From assembly GCF_016741775.1 (NCBI RefSeq), contig NZ_JAERRK010000008.1, positions 307,107-371,106 of the forward strand: 64,000 nucleotides of DNA, given 5' to 3'. Positions within the stretch are counted from its first letter, which is position 1; each line of letters starts with the position of its first letter. The translations under genes were made by a program, and so were the position numbers. Source of the stretch: Streptomyces actinomycinicus (GTDB lineage: Bacteria; Actinomycetota; Actinomycetes; Streptomycetales; Streptomycetaceae). The notes under the pieces were generated by a model that saw only the letters and a program-made list of their open reading frames with translations, searched no databases and was not told the DNA's origin. This document shows positions 54,922 through 63,916 of the stretch, one piece after another.

Positions 54922-56559
54922 ATGGCAGGGACCCCCACCCACACCGTGACGAACCAGCCGCCTCCCCTGGTCGGCTACGACGTCTTCGCCGCCGACCGCG
55001 CCCTCACCGAGGCCGTCGACCGCCACACCGCCCCGGACGTCCTGGACGAGGTGCGCGCGGAGCTGGGCGCGCTCGGCCGCGCCGCCGGCTCGGCGCAGCT
55101 GCAGGAGTGGGCGACGCAGGCGAACGAGCACCCGCCGCGGCTGCGCACCCACGACCGGTACGGCCACCGGGTCGACGAGGTCGAGTTCCATCCGGCCTGG
55201 CACCGGCTGCTCGGCAAGGGCGTCTCGGCCGGGCTGACCGGGGCCTGGACCCGGCCGTCCGGGCACGTGCGCAGGGCGGCCGGGTTCCTGGTCTGGACGC
55301 AGGCCGAGGCGGGCACCTGCTGCCCGCTGTCGATGACGCACGCGGCCGTGCCGGCGCTGCGCACCGACCCGGAGCTGGCCGCCGAGTGGGAGCCCCGGCT
55401 CGCGTCCACGATCTACGACCGCCAGCTGCGGCCCGCCGGGCAGAAGCCGGGCGCGCTGTTCGGAATGGGCATGACCGAGAAGCAGGGCGGCAGCGACGTC
55501 CGCGCGAACACCACCTCGGCACAGCCCCTCGCGGAGCCCGGTACGTACGTGCTGACCGGGCACAAGTGGTTCTGCTCGGCGCCCATGTCGGACGCGTTCC
55601 TGGTGCTCGCTCAGGCACCGGGCGGGCTGACCTGCTTCCTGGTCCCGCGGGTCCTGCCCGACGGCAGCCGCAACGTCTTCCTCGTCCAGCGGCTCAAGGA
55701 CAAACTGGGCAACCGCTCCAACGCCTCCGCCGAGGTCGAGTTCGACGGCACCTGGGCGCGCCGGGTCGGCGAGGAGGGGCGCGGGGTGCCCACGATCATC
55801 GGGATGGTCGCCGCGACGCGCCTGGACTGCGCGCTCGGCTCGGCGGGCCTGATGCGGCAGGCGGTGGCGCAGGCCGTGCACCACTGCTCCTACCGGGAGG
55901 CGTTCGGCGGGAAGCTGGTCGACAAGCCCCTGATGCGCAACGTGCTCGCCGATCTCGCGCTGGAGTCGGAGGCCGCGACCACGCTGGCCCTGCGGCTCGC
56001 CGCCGCGTACGACGACGGCGGCGAGCAGGAGCGCGCCTTCCTGCGGATCGCGGTGCCGGCCGCGAAGTACTGGATCACGAAGCGCTGTGCGCCCGTGGCC
56101 GTCGAGGCCGCCGAGTGCCTGGGCGGGAACGGGTACGTCGAGGAGTCCGGCCTGCCCCGGCTGGTGCGGGAGTCGCCGCTGAACTCCGTCTGGGAGGGCG
56201 CCGGGAACGTACAGGCGCTGGACGTGCTGCGGGCGTTGCAGCGGGAGCCGGGCGCGCTGGACGCCTGCCTCACCGAGATCGGCCGGGCGCACGGCGCCGA
56301 CCACCGGCTGGACCGGGCGGTGAAGGACCTGTTCACCGAACTCGCCGACCTGGCCGGCATCGAGGGCCGGGCCCGGCGCCTGGTGGAGCGGCTGGCGCTC
56401 GTCCTTCAGGGCTCGCTGCTGGTGCGGCACGCGCCCGAGGAGGTGGCCGACGCCTTCTGCGCCTCCCGCCTGGGCGGCGACCACGGCGCGTCGTTCGGCA
56501 CGCTGCCGGCGGGCCTGGACCTGAAGTCGGTGGTGGACCGGGCCGGGCCGGCGTCCTGA
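54922..56559 (+). CDS. AidB-like acyl-CoA dehydrogenase
   Basis: 545 aa, longer than simple acyl-CoA dehydrogenases and matching the AidB/adaptive-response group. FAD motifs FGMGMTEKQGGSDVRANTT and the catalytic-loop region SPLNSVWEGAGNVQALDVLRA are present, plus ECLGGNGYVEE. AidB binds DNA and FAD and helps limit alkylation damage; the protein could equally be a fatty acyl-CoA dehydrogenase. A hairpin terminator follows. Confidence 0.88.
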   Translation: MAGTPTHTVTNQPPPLVGYDVFAADRALTEAVDRHTAPDVLDEVRAELGALGRAAGSAQLQEWATQANEHPPRLRTHDRYGHRVDEVEFHPAWHRLLGKGVSAGLTGAWTRPSGHVRRAAGFLVWTQAEAGTCCPLSMTHAAVPALRTDPELAAEWEPRLASTIYDRQLRPAGQKPGALFGMGMTEKQGGSDVRANTTSAQPLAEPGTYVLTGHKWFCSAPMSDAFLVLAQAPGGLTCFLVPRVLPDGSRNVFLVQRLKDKLGNRSNASAEVEFDGTWARRVGEEGRGVPTIIGMVAATRLDCALGSAGLMRQAVAQAVHHCSYREAFGGKLVDKPLMRNVLADLALESEAATTLALRLAAAYDDGGEQERAFLRIAVPAAKYWITKRCAPVAVEAAECLGGNGYVEESGLPRLVRESPLNSVWEGAGNVQALDVLRALQREPGALDACLTEIGRAHGADHRLDRAVKDLFTELADLAGIEGRARRLVERLALVLQGSLLVRHAPEEVADAFCASRLGGDHGASFGTLPAGLDLKSVVDRAGPAS

Positions 56560-56622
56560 GCGAGCCGGCCGGTCCCGTCCGGGGGCGCGGGGCCGTGCCT
56601 GGCGTGCCGTTCACCGGACGGC

Positions 56623-56658
56623 TGGGGGTGGTGCTGCGCCGACACGGCACCACCCCCA
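56623..56658 (+). terminator. terminator of the AidB-like gene
   Basis: Perfect 12-bp stem TGGGGGTGGTGC with a 12-nt loop, 64 bp after the stop. Confidence 0.8.
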
Positions 56659-56737
56659 TCAACTGGGGCCCCGTTGAGCCCGCGGACGCGCAATGCGTCG
56701 TGGTCAAGTCTCAGCCACCCCACTCCGGTTCACCAGG

Positions 56738-56755
56738 GTTGCAAGGGGTTGCAAC
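56738..56755 (+). promoter_or_regulatory. GTTGCAA-GGGG-TTGCAAC palindrome
   Basis: Perfect 7-bp arms with a GGGG spacer, about 135 bp before the GAF regulator start; candidate operator. Confidence 0.4.
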
Positions 56756-56889
56756 TTATGGGGGCACATGCGCGGAGTCTGTGCCTCCAGCCGGTCCGGA
56801 ACGGCACTATGAGAGGCACAGTCGGACCGGAAACCGCCGCCCGGACGGCTTGACAAGTGTGTTCGAAGCCCTTTTCCGGGAGGACCTCA

Positions 56890-58191
56890 GTGGGGAACCG
56901 GCCGATGAACGTGGCCCGCCTGGCAACCGTGGACGCGGCGCAGGCGGCGCGGCTGCTGAGCGAGGTGCGCGAGGCCGCGCTCGCCGGACAACGTGCACGG
57001 CTCGCGCCCAGGCCGGTGATCGAGCAGTCGTGGGGACGGATGCTGCGCAGTGGTGTCGACCCTGAACGCGGCCTGAGATCCCGGGTGTTGTCCTCCGACG
57101 AGGTGCTCCGGCGGCGGGAGGAGTCGCCGCTGCGGCAGGTACTCCCGGTGTTGCGCGAGGGGCTGCTTTCGGTCGCGGACGTCGCCCAGCACATCATGGT
57201 CGTCGCGGACGCCGACGGACGGGTGCTGTGGCGGGAGGGCGCCGCGCCGGTGCTGCGCAAAGCGGACTCGCTCGGATTCGAACCGGGCGCGGACTGGCGG
57301 GAAGACGTCGTCGGCACCAACGGGGTGGGCACCCCGGCGGTGGTGCGGCGGCCCGTCCAGGTCTTCGCCGCCGAGCACTTCGTACGGGCGCACTCGTCCT
57401 GGACCTGTTCGGGCGCCCCGATCACCGATCCGCGTGACGGCCGGCTGCTCGGTGTGGTGGACGTGAGCGGCCCGCTGGAGACCATGCATCCGGCCACCCT
57501 CGCCTGGGTGGACTCGGTGGCCAAGCTGGCCGAGGCCCGGCTGCGGGAGCTGCACGTGGCCTCGCTGGAGCAACTGCGGGCGGTGGCGGCGCCGGTGCTG
57601 GCGCGGCTGGGCGGGCGGGCGCTCGTGGTGGACCGGGACGGCTGGACGGCGGCCGTGAGCGGGATGCCGTACGTGCGGCGGGCGACGCTGCCGAAGTCGC
57701 TCGCGCCGGGCCACCGGTGGCTGCCCTCGCTCGGCTCGTGCACGGTGGAGCCGCTGGCCGGGGGCTGGCTGCTGCGGACGGAGGACGAACCGCTCGCCGC
57801 CGCCCGCCGGGTCGTGCTGGATCTGGCCCGGCCGGGCCGCTGCACGGTGACCGTCATGGCCTCGGCGGCTTCCTGGTCGAGCGAACTGAGTCCGCGGCAC
57901 GCCGAGTTGCTGTTCCTGCTCGCCGAGCACCGGGGCGGCCGGGGGGCGGCGGGGCTGGCCGAGGATCTGTTCGGAGACCCGTCCAAGACGGTGACCGTGC
58001 GGGCCGAGATGTCCAGGGTCAGGCGGTACCTCGGGGATCTCCTGCGCCATCGGCCGTATCGTTTCTGCGAAGATGTGGAAGTCGAGGTGCTGCTCCCCGC
58101 TGACCCTCGCGACCTGCTCCCCCAGTCGACGGCACCGGCAGTGACCCGGAAACGGAACGGCCCGGCGGACGACCGGCCCACCTCTTTCTGA
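56890..58191 (+). CDS. GAF-domain transcriptional regulator
   Basis: 433 aa. GTG 56890 has GGGAGGA 5 nt upstream; ATG 56905 would be shorter without a ribosome site. A GAF sensor (SVADVAQHIMVVADADGRVLWREG...VVGTNGVGTPAVVRRPVQVFAAEHF) like the N-terminus of AcoR/NtrC-type proteins is followed by a C-terminal winged-helix region (ELSPRHAELLFLLAEHRGG...VTVRAEMSRVRRYLGDLL). No AAA+ sigma-54 domain is present. Stress or metabolite sensing is likely; ligand unknown. Confidence 0.88.
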   Translation: MGNRPMNVARLATVDAAQAARLLSEVREAALAGQRARLAPRPVIEQSWGRMLRSGVDPERGLRSRVLSSDEVLRRREESPLRQVLPVLREGLLSVADVAQHIMVVADADGRVLWREGAAPVLRKADSLGFEPGADWREDVVGTNGVGTPAVVRRPVQVFAAEHFVRAHSSWTCSGAPITDPRDGRLLGVVDVSGPLETMHPATLAWVDSVAKLAEARLRELHVASLEQLRAVAAPVLARLGGRALVVDRDGWTAAVSGMPYVRRATLPKSLAPGHRWLPSLGSCTVEPLAGGWLLRTEDEPLAAARRVVLDLARPGRCTVTVMASAASWSSELSPRHAELLFLLAEHRGGRGAAGLAEDLFGDPSKTVTVRAEMSRVRRYLGDLLRHRPYRFCEDVEVEVLLPADPRDLLPQSTAPAVTRKRNGPADDRPTSF

Positions 58192-58293
58192 GCGCACGCG
58201 AACCACCGCTCCCCCGGACCGCGTCCCGTGCCGTCCGAACGCTCCGTTTCGTCCATGTGCGGGGACTTGGCCCTGCCCGGCCCGTTCCTGCCG

Positions 58294-58299
58294 TAGCAT
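58294..58299 (+). promoter_or_regulatory. possible -10 box
   Basis: TAGCAT about 76 nt before ATG 58376; no convincing -35 found. Confidence 0.3.
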
Positions 58300-58375
58300 C
58301 CCGTAAGGGCCTCCCCACCTGCTCCTCGCGTCAACGTACGGACCGAGAGGCGCAGTTGGCCCGTCTGGAGGAGAG

Positions 58376-59710
58376 ATGAAGCATCGCGGCAGACACCGCC
58401 GACGCAGACGGGGCGCGGCCCTGCGTGCCGTGCTGGCCGGGACCGCGCTGGCGCTCACCGCCGCCGCGACCCTGATCAGCGCGTCCCAGGCCCAGATCAG
58501 CGAGGACCCCGGCGCGTTGAAGGCGCTGACCTCTGCGGCGGACGCCGGCCGGCTCCGGCTCCAGGAGCACCCGGTCCCCGCCCGCACCCTGGACCGGCTC
58601 TCCGCCTCGATGGGCACCCCGGTGGGTGTGGACGCGGTGCTGCGCAGCGCCGACCGCACCCTCCGCGAGGCCGGCGACTGCTCCTCCGCCGACCGTGCCT
58701 CGCTGCCCGTCGCCCCGGCCGCCACCCGTGCCTACTGCTGGGACCCGGCGGACACCGGCGCCACCGCCTGGCGGCCGGCCTCCGTGACCACCTCGGGGGA
58801 CGCCGACGACGACGGCGTCTGGGGCACCCACCGGGTCGTCCTCGCCGGCTGGACCCACGACACCCGTACCGGCCGCGCCGCCGAGCGCGGCCTGGCCCGG
58901 GTCGCCTTCGTCGACGCGGACGACCCCGCCCGCCCCGCCTACCGCTGGGCGCTGCTGGTGGTACCGGTGCAGGGCGGCCGGGACTACCGGGGCCTGACCT
59001 CCGGCATCTCCGGCATGGTCTGGTACGGGAACAAGCTGCTCGTCACCACCACCGCCGGCAGCGCGGACGCGCTCTACGTCTACGACCTCGACCGCATCCA
59101 GCGCACCACGGCCGACGGGCCCGCCGTCGGCCGGGTGCCGGGCGGCTGGTCCGCCGACGGCTACCGCTACGTGCTCCCGGCCGTCGGTTCCTACCGCTTC
59201 ACCGCCGGCTCCTGCTCCGCCTCCGGGCCGCCCTGCCCGGGCGCGCTCGCCCTCGACCGCGGTACGGCACCCGACAGCATGGTCGCCGCCGAGTGGACCG
59301 CTCCCGGCAGCGACCGGCCGGCCCGGCTGTGGCGGTACGCGTTCAGCACGGACCCGGCCCGCGCCGGGCTGCTCGCCACGGACGCCGCGGGACGGACGGA
59401 CGCGGTGGAGGCGTACCGGACCCGGGCGTCCGGGATCCGCGGGGTGCTCTCGTACCGGGAGCCCGGGGCGGACCGCACGTCCTGGTATGTGGGACGACTG
59501 CCCGGTGGGCAGGACGGCCACGGCGGACTGTGGCGGCAGGACACCGAGGGCGCCCGGGCCGCCCACTGCGGTGCCGACGCCTCGCGCCGCTGCTGGGCAC
59601 AGGGCGCGGGCTCCCTGTCCCACTGGCAGGGGAACGGCGAGGTCTGGTCACTGTCGGACCGGATGCTGTTCGCCCTGCCCCTGGCCGCGCTCGACCGCTC
59701 CGTGGGCTGA
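58376..59710 (+). CDS. secreted protein of unknown function
   Basis: 444 aa from ATG 58376 (GGAGGAG upstream). A strongly basic n-region and hydrophobic core (AVLAGTALALTAAATLISA) give a Sec-type signal peptide. The mature part is Ala/Asp-rich beta sheet with repeated Gly/Trp strands (SGISGMVWYGNKLLVTTTAG, ALYVYDLDRIQ), perhaps a beta-propeller-like fold; four Cys occur in pairs. No enzyme motif is recognised. Confidence 0.8.
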   Translation: MKHRGRHRRRRRGAALRAVLAGTALALTAAATLISASQAQISEDPGALKALTSAADAGRLRLQEHPVPARTLDRLSASMGTPVGVDAVLRSADRTLREAGDCSSADRASLPVAPAATRAYCWDPADTGATAWRPASVTTSGDADDDGVWGTHRVVLAGWTHDTRTGRAAERGLARVAFVDADDPARPAYRWALLVVPVQGGRDYRGLTSGISGMVWYGNKLLVTTTAGSADALYVYDLDRIQRTTADGPAVGRVPGGWSADGYRYVLPAVGSYRFTAGSCSASGPPCPGALALDRGTAPDSMVAAEWTAPGSDRPARLWRYAFSTDPARAGLLATDAAGRTDAVEAYRTRASGIRGVLSYREPGADRTSWYVGRLPGGQDGHGGLWRQDTEGARAAHCGADASRRCWAQGAGSLSHWQGNGEVWSLSDRMLFALPLAALDRSVG

Positions 59711-59769
59711 TCAGGCCCGTCCCGGGAAGCGATCGACAGACCGCGCCCCGGGATGATTCCCTGGCCGGC

Positions 59770-60342
59770 ATGAGCAGCATCCCTGTCACCACCTGGTCCC
59801 TGGAGCAGACCTCCCCGGCCGATCTCCTGCCCGCCGCCGCGCCCGAGGGCGACGTCCGGATCGTCCGCGCCGAGGTGCCCTCCCCCGAGTTCAGCCGGTT
59901 CCTGTACGCCTCGGTCGGCGGCGACATCCGCTGGACCGACCGGCTGGGGTGGACCTACGCGCAGTGGCAGGCGTACCTGGAGCGGCCCGGCGTGGAGACC
60001 TGGGTGGCCTACGACCGGGGTACCCCGGCCGGCTACGTGGAGCTGGAACCGCAGGACGAGGGTGCGGTCGAGATCGTCTACTTCGGGCTCGTCCCGGCGT
60101 TCCGCGGCCGGCGCATCGGCGGCCACCTGCTGGCCCACGGCGCGGCCCGCGCCTGGGACCTGGCCGAGCGGTGGCCGGGGCGGGCGCCGACCAAGCGGGT
60201 GTGGCTGCACACCTGCAGCAAGGACGGCGAGCACGCCATGGCCAACTACCAGCGGCGGGGGTTCAAGCTGTTCGACACCAAGGTGGAAGTGGAACCGGAA
60301 GTGGCCGTACCGGGTCCCTGGCCCGGGGCATACCCCGCCTGA
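59770..60342 (+). CDS. GNAT-family acetyltransferase
   Basis: 190 aa. The acetyl-CoA-binding motif FGLVPAFRGRRIGGHLLAHGAA, preceded by a VEIVYFG strand, identifies the GNAT fold. Substrate unknown. ATG 59770 has no clear ribosome site, so the exact start is uncertain. A strong hairpin follows. Confidence 0.85.
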   Translation: MSSIPVTTWSLEQTSPADLLPAAAPEGDVRIVRAEVPSPEFSRFLYASVGGDIRWTDRLGWTYAQWQAYLERPGVETWVAYDRGTPAGYVELEPQDEGAVEIVYFGLVPAFRGRRIGGHLLAHGAARAWDLAERWPGRAPTKRVWLHTCSKDGEHAMANYQRRGFKLFDTKVEVEPEVAVPGPWPGAYPA

Positions 60343-60381
60343 CCTGCCGGGACAAGCCTCCCGACGACGTATGTGAGCGAC

Positions 60382-60416
60382 GACACCCTTGTTCCACACT
60401 TCGGGACAAGGGTGTC
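60382..60416 (+). terminator. terminator between GNAT gene and cys operon
   Basis: 14-bp stem (one G-T pair) with a 7-nt loop, 40 bp after the GNAT stop. Confidence 0.8.
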
Positions 60417-60432
60417 CGCATGATGGACGAAG

Positions 60433-60447
60433 CTGGACTCTGTCCAG
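60433..60447 (+). promoter_or_regulatory. CTGGAC-TCT-GTCCAG palindrome
   Basis: Perfect 6-bp arms 3 nt apart, ~22 nt before the leader peptide start; candidate operator or RNA hairpin. Confidence 0.4.
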
Positions 60448-60469
60448 ATCGCCGTGACACGCTTCGGTC

Positions 60470-60553
60470 ATGCCTGGAACTGGAATTGCCTTGGTGAGTC
60501 GGCGGCACGTCGACCTCGGCCGCATGTCCAGCGCCATCTGTCCGGCGAGCTGA
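60470..60553 (+). CDS. cys operon leader peptide
   Basis: 27-codon ORF beginning MPGTGIALVSRRHVDLGRM and ending AICPAS. The SRRHVDLGRMSSAIC pattern is the short leader peptide found before sulfur-assimilation genes in Streptomyces; its Cys codon (TGT) near the end would stall ribosomes when cysteinyl-tRNA is scarce and release expression of the downstream sulfite reductase. No ribosome site is obvious before ATG 60470. Its stop lies 124 bp before cysI. Confidence 0.75.
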   Translation: MPGTGIALVSRRHVDLGRMSSAICPAS

Positions 60554-60677
60554 CGCTCCAGCACCGCCGCGAACACCCGCATCCCATTCTCCTTGCGCAA
60601 TGACGCGCACGCCTGCCTGCGTGCGCGCATCTGTGCAGGTCAGAGCTGACTCCCACCGGTCCGAAGGACGTAGAACC

Positions 60678-62375
60678 ATGGCCGCCACGCCACAGAACCC
60701 CGCCGCCTCCGCGCCCCGCCGCAAGGTGAGCCGTCACCGCGGTGAGGGCCAGTGGGCCGCCGGCCACTTCACGCCGCTCAACGGCAACGAGCAGGTGAAG
60801 AAGGACGACGACGGTCTCAATGTGCGGACACGTATTGAGACGATCTACTCCAAGCGGGGCTTCGACTCGATCGACCCGAGCGACCTGCGCGGACGGATGC
60901 GCTGGTGGGGGCTGTACACCCAGCGCAAGCCCGGGATCGACGGTGGCAAGACGGCGATCCTGGAACCGGAGGAGCTGGACGACGAGCACTTCATGCTGCG
61001 CGTCCGCATCGACGGCGGCGCGCTGACCACGCGGCAGCTCCGCGTGATCGGCGAGATCTCGCAGGAGTTCGCGCGCGGCACCGCGGACATCACCGACCGG
61101 CAGAACGTCCAGTACCACTGGATCCGGATCGAGGACGTGCCCGAGATCTGGGAGCGGCTCGAGGCCGTGGGCCTGTCCACCGTCACCGCCTGTGGTGACA
61201 CCCCGCGTGTGATGATCGGCTCCCCGGTGGCGGGCATCGCCGAGGACGAGATCATCGACGCCACGCCGGCGCTGGAGGAGATGAAGCGCCGCGTCCTGAA
61301 CAACAAGGCGTACTCGAACCTCCCCCGGAAGTTCAAGACGGCCATCTCGGGCTCGCCTCTGCTGGACGTGGTGCACGAGATCAACGACGTCGCGTTCGTC
61401 GGCGTGCGGCACCCCGAACACGGGCCGGGCTTCGACGTGTGGGTCGGCGGCGGGCTGTCCACCAACCCCAAGCTGGGCGTGCGGCTCGGCACCTGGGTGC
61501 CGATCGACGAGGTCCCGGACGTCTACGAGGGCGTCATCTCCATCTTCCGTGACTACGGCTACCGCCGGCTGCGCAACCGGGCCCGGCTGAAGTTCCTGGT
61601 CGCCGACTGGGGCGCGGAGAAGTTCCGGCAGGTGCTGGAGGACGAGTACCTCAAGCGCGAGCTGGTCGACGGGCCCGCCCCCGAGCAGCCGGTGCAGCAG
61701 TGGCGCGACCACATCGGCGTGCACCGGCAGAAGGACGGCCGGTTCTACGTCGGTTTCGCCCCGCGGGTCGGCCGGGTGGACGGTGCCACGCTGACGAAGG
61801 TCGCCGACCTCGCCGAGGCACACGGCTCGGGCCGGGTCCGTACCACCGTCGAGCAGAAGATGATCGTCCTCGATGTCGAGCAGGACCGGGTCGACTCGCT
61901 GGTCGAGGGCCTGGAGGCGCTGGACCTCACCGCCCGGCCGTCCTCCTTCCGGCGCGGCACCATGGCCTGCACCGGCATCGAGTTCTGCAAGCTCGCCATC
62001 GTCGAGACCAAGCAGCGCGGTGCGCAGCTGATCGACGAGCTGGAGCGGCGCCTCCCGGACTTCGACGAGCCGCTCACCATCAACCTCAACGGCTGCCCCA
62101 ACGCCTGCGCCCGCATCCAGGTCGCGGACATCGGTCTCAAGGGCCAGCTGGTGCTGAACGACCGGGGCGAGCAGGTCGAGGGCTACCAGGTGCACCTCGG
62201 CGGCGCCCTCGGGCTGGAGCCGGGCTTCGGCCGCAAGGTCCGCGGTCTGAAGGTGACGTCGGACGAGCTGCCCGACTACATCGAGCGGGTGCTCAAGCGC
62301 TTCCAGGCGGAGCGGGAGGCCGGCGAGCGGTTCGCCACCTGGGCCGCGCGCGCTTCCGAGGAGGCCCTTTCGTGA
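60678..62375 (+). CDS. sulfite reductase (ferredoxin, siroheme/4Fe-4S)
   Basis: 565 aa. Cluster/siroheme cysteines C431, C437 (CTGIEFC) and C473, C477 (NGCPNAC) and the TDRQNVQYH and SPLLDV motifs identify the sulfite/nitrite reductase family. Its place ahead of cysH, cysC and cysD supports sulfite reduction to sulfide rather than nitrite reduction. ATG 60678 has AAGGA 9 nt upstream. Confidence 0.92.
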   Translation: MAATPQNPAASAPRRKVSRHRGEGQWAAGHFTPLNGNEQVKKDDDGLNVRTRIETIYSKRGFDSIDPSDLRGRMRWWGLYTQRKPGIDGGKTAILEPEELDDEHFMLRVRIDGGALTTRQLRVIGEISQEFARGTADITDRQNVQYHWIRIEDVPEIWERLEAVGLSTVTACGDTPRVMIGSPVAGIAEDEIIDATPALEEMKRRVLNNKAYSNLPRKFKTAISGSPLLDVVHEINDVAFVGVRHPEHGPGFDVWVGGGLSTNPKLGVRLGTWVPIDEVPDVYEGVISIFRDYGYRRLRNRARLKFLVADWGAEKFRQVLEDEYLKRELVDGPAPEQPVQQWRDHIGVHRQKDGRFYVGFAPRVGRVDGATLTKVADLAEAHGSGRVRTTVEQKMIVLDVEQDRVDSLVEGLEALDLTARPSSFRRGTMACTGIEFCKLAIVETKQRGAQLIDELERRLPDFDEPLTINLNGCPNACARIQVADIGLKGQLVLNDRGEQVEGYQVHLGGALGLEPGFGRKVRGLKVTSDELPDYIERVLKRFQAEREAGERFATWAARASEEALS

Positions 62376-62403
62376 GCGGCGCGAACGAGACGAAGGACGC
62401 AGC

Positions 62404-62586
62404 ATGAGCGAGCGGGCCGCACCTTTCCACTGCCCCTACTGCGGCGACGAGGACCTGCGTCCGAGCGAGCAGGGTCACGGCGCCTGGGAGTGCGGGGCGT
62501 GCAACCGCGCATTCCAGCTGAAGTTCCTCGGGCTGCTGTCCCGTGGGCTGACGCGAGCCGACCACGGAGGGGACGAGCGAATATGA
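62404..62586 (+). CDS. small zinc-ribbon protein in the cys operon
   Basis: 60 aa. CPYCG and CGACNRAF (two CxxC pairs) indicate a zinc ribbon. ATG 62404 has GAAGGA 6 nt upstream; its stop overlaps cysH by 4 nt (ATGA). Homologues commonly sit between the reductase and cysH in Streptomyces, to my knowledge; function unknown. Confidence 0.82.
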   Translation: MSERAAPFHCPYCGDEDLRPSEQGHGAWECGACNRAFQLKFLGLLSRGLTRADHGGDERI

Positions 62587-63293
62587 CGACCGCTCAGCAA
62601 GAGCGTACCGGCGAGGAGTTGAAGGCGCTCGCCGAGCAGGCGGGCCGTGACCTCGAGGACGCCTCCGCGCTGGAGATCCTCCAGTGGGCGGTGGACACCT
62701 TCGGCGAGCGGTTCTGCGTCACCTCCTCGATGGAGGACGCCGTGGTCGCCCATCTCGCCTCGCGCGTGCTGAAGGGCGTCGACGTCGTCTTCCTCGACAC
62801 CGGCTACCACTTCCCGGAGACCATCGGCACCCGGGACGCCGTGGAGGCCGTGATGGACGTCAACGTCATCACCCTCACCCCGCGGCAGACGGTCGCCGAA
62901 CAGGACGCGGAGTACGGCCCGAAGCTGCACGACCGCGACCCCGACCTGTGCTGCAGGCTGCGCAAGGTACAGCCTCTCGAAGAGGGCCTGGCGGGCTACC
63001 AGGCCTGGGCGACCGGCCTGCGCCGCGACGAGTCCCCAACCCGGGCGAACACGCCGGTCGTCGGCTGGGACGAGAAGCGGCGGAAGGTCAAGATCTCACC
63101 GATCGCCCGCTGGACCCAGGACGACGTGGACGCGTACGTCACCGAACACGGCGTCCTCACCAACCCGTTGCTGATGGACGGCTACGCGTCCGTCGGCTGT
63201 GCCCCGTGCACCCGCAGGGTCCTGGAGGGCGAGGACGCGCGCGCCGGCCGCTGGGCGGGCCGGGCCAAGACCGAGTGCGGGCTGCACGGATGA
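62583..63293 (+). CDS. cysH: adenylylsulfate (APS) reductase
   Basis: 236 aa. PP-loop SSMEDAVV (48-55), and cysteines C123/C124 and C206/C209 that bind a 4Fe-4S cluster, which points to APS rather than PAPS as substrate, plus the catalytic ECGLH (C232). It reduces APS to sulfite using thioredoxin. ATG 62583 overlaps the previous stop, and its stop overlaps a possible cysC start. Confidence 0.93.
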   Translation: MTTAQQERTGEELKALAEQAGRDLEDASALEILQWAVDTFGERFCVTSSMEDAVVAHLASRVLKGVDVVFLDTGYHFPETIGTRDAVEAVMDVNVITLTPRQTVAEQDAEYGPKLHDRDPDLCCRLRKVQPLEEGLAGYQAWATGLRRDESPTRANTPVVGWDEKRRKVKISPIARWTQDDVDAYVTEHGVLTNPLLMDGYASVGCAPCTRRVLEGEDARAGRWAGRAKTECGLHG

Positions 63294-63379
63294 CGGCGCG
63301 CACAGCACCACACACGCCGTCCGCCGCAGCTGTCGGCACCGCTGCGACGGACACGACCACCGCGACCCAGGAGAACCAC

Positions 63380-63916
63380 GTGACGACCGGAGCCACCGTC
63401 TGGCTCACGGGCCTGCCGAGCGCCGGCAAGACCACCATCGCGTACGAGCTGGCCGGCCGGCTGCGCGCCGAGGGCCACCGCGTCGAGGTGCTCGACGGCG
63501 ACGAGATCCGCGAGTTCATCTCGGCGGGCCTCGGCTTCTCCCGCGAGGACCGGCACACCAACGTGCAGCGCATCGGCTTCCTCGCCGAGCTGCTGGCCCG
63601 CAACGGCGTCACGGCGCTGGTGCCGGTGATCGCACCGTACGCGGACAGCCGGGACGGCGTACGCAAGCGGCACGAGGAGAACGGGACGCCGTACCTCGAG
63701 GTGCATGTGGCGACCCCGGTCGACGTGTGCAGCGTGCGCGATGTGAAGGGCCTGTACGCCAAGCAGGCCGCGGGCGAGCTGACCGGGCTGACCGGTGTGG
63801 ACGACCCGTACGAGGAGCCGGAGAGGCCCGATCTGCGGATCGAGTCGCAGCACCAGACCGTGCAGGAGTCCGCGGCGTCCGTGTACGCCCTGCTGAGCGA
63901 GAGGGGACTGGCATGA
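63380..63916 (+). CDS. cysC: adenylylsulfate kinase
   Basis: 178 aa, normal for CysC. P-loop GLPSAGKT (11-18), DGDEIRE, and FSREDRHTNVQRIG are present. It phosphorylates APS to PAPS. GTG 63380 has AGGAG 6 nt upstream and gives the expected N-terminus; an ATG at 63290 overlapping cysH would add 30 Thr/Ala residues. PAPS is not needed by an APS reductase, so it may serve sulfotransferases or be a bypass. Confidence 0.9.
   Translation: MTTGATVWLTGLPSAGKTTIAYELAGRLRAEGHRVEVLDGDEIREFISAGLGFSREDRHTNVQRIGFLAELLARNGVTALVPVIAPYADSRDGVRKRHEENGTPYLEVHVATPVDVCSVRDVKGLYAKQAAGELTGLTGVDDPYEEPERPDLRIESQHQTVQESAASVYALLSERGLA

Larger units (their letters stand above)
56560..56889. other. 330-bp region with terminator and palindrome
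   Basis: Contains the AidB-like gene terminator (56623-56658) and a GTTGCAA palindrome (56738-56755) upstream of the GAF regulator. No gene seen. Confidence 0.6.

Noticed and set aside
59191..60630. Long minus-strand frame opposite the GNAT gene
   Set aside because: It is antisense to the secreted protein and GNAT genes and lacks a start signal.
62372..62407. 11-codon GTG frame between sulfite reductase and the zinc-ribbon gene
   Set aside because: It overlaps both genes and has no ribosome site of its own; probably chance.
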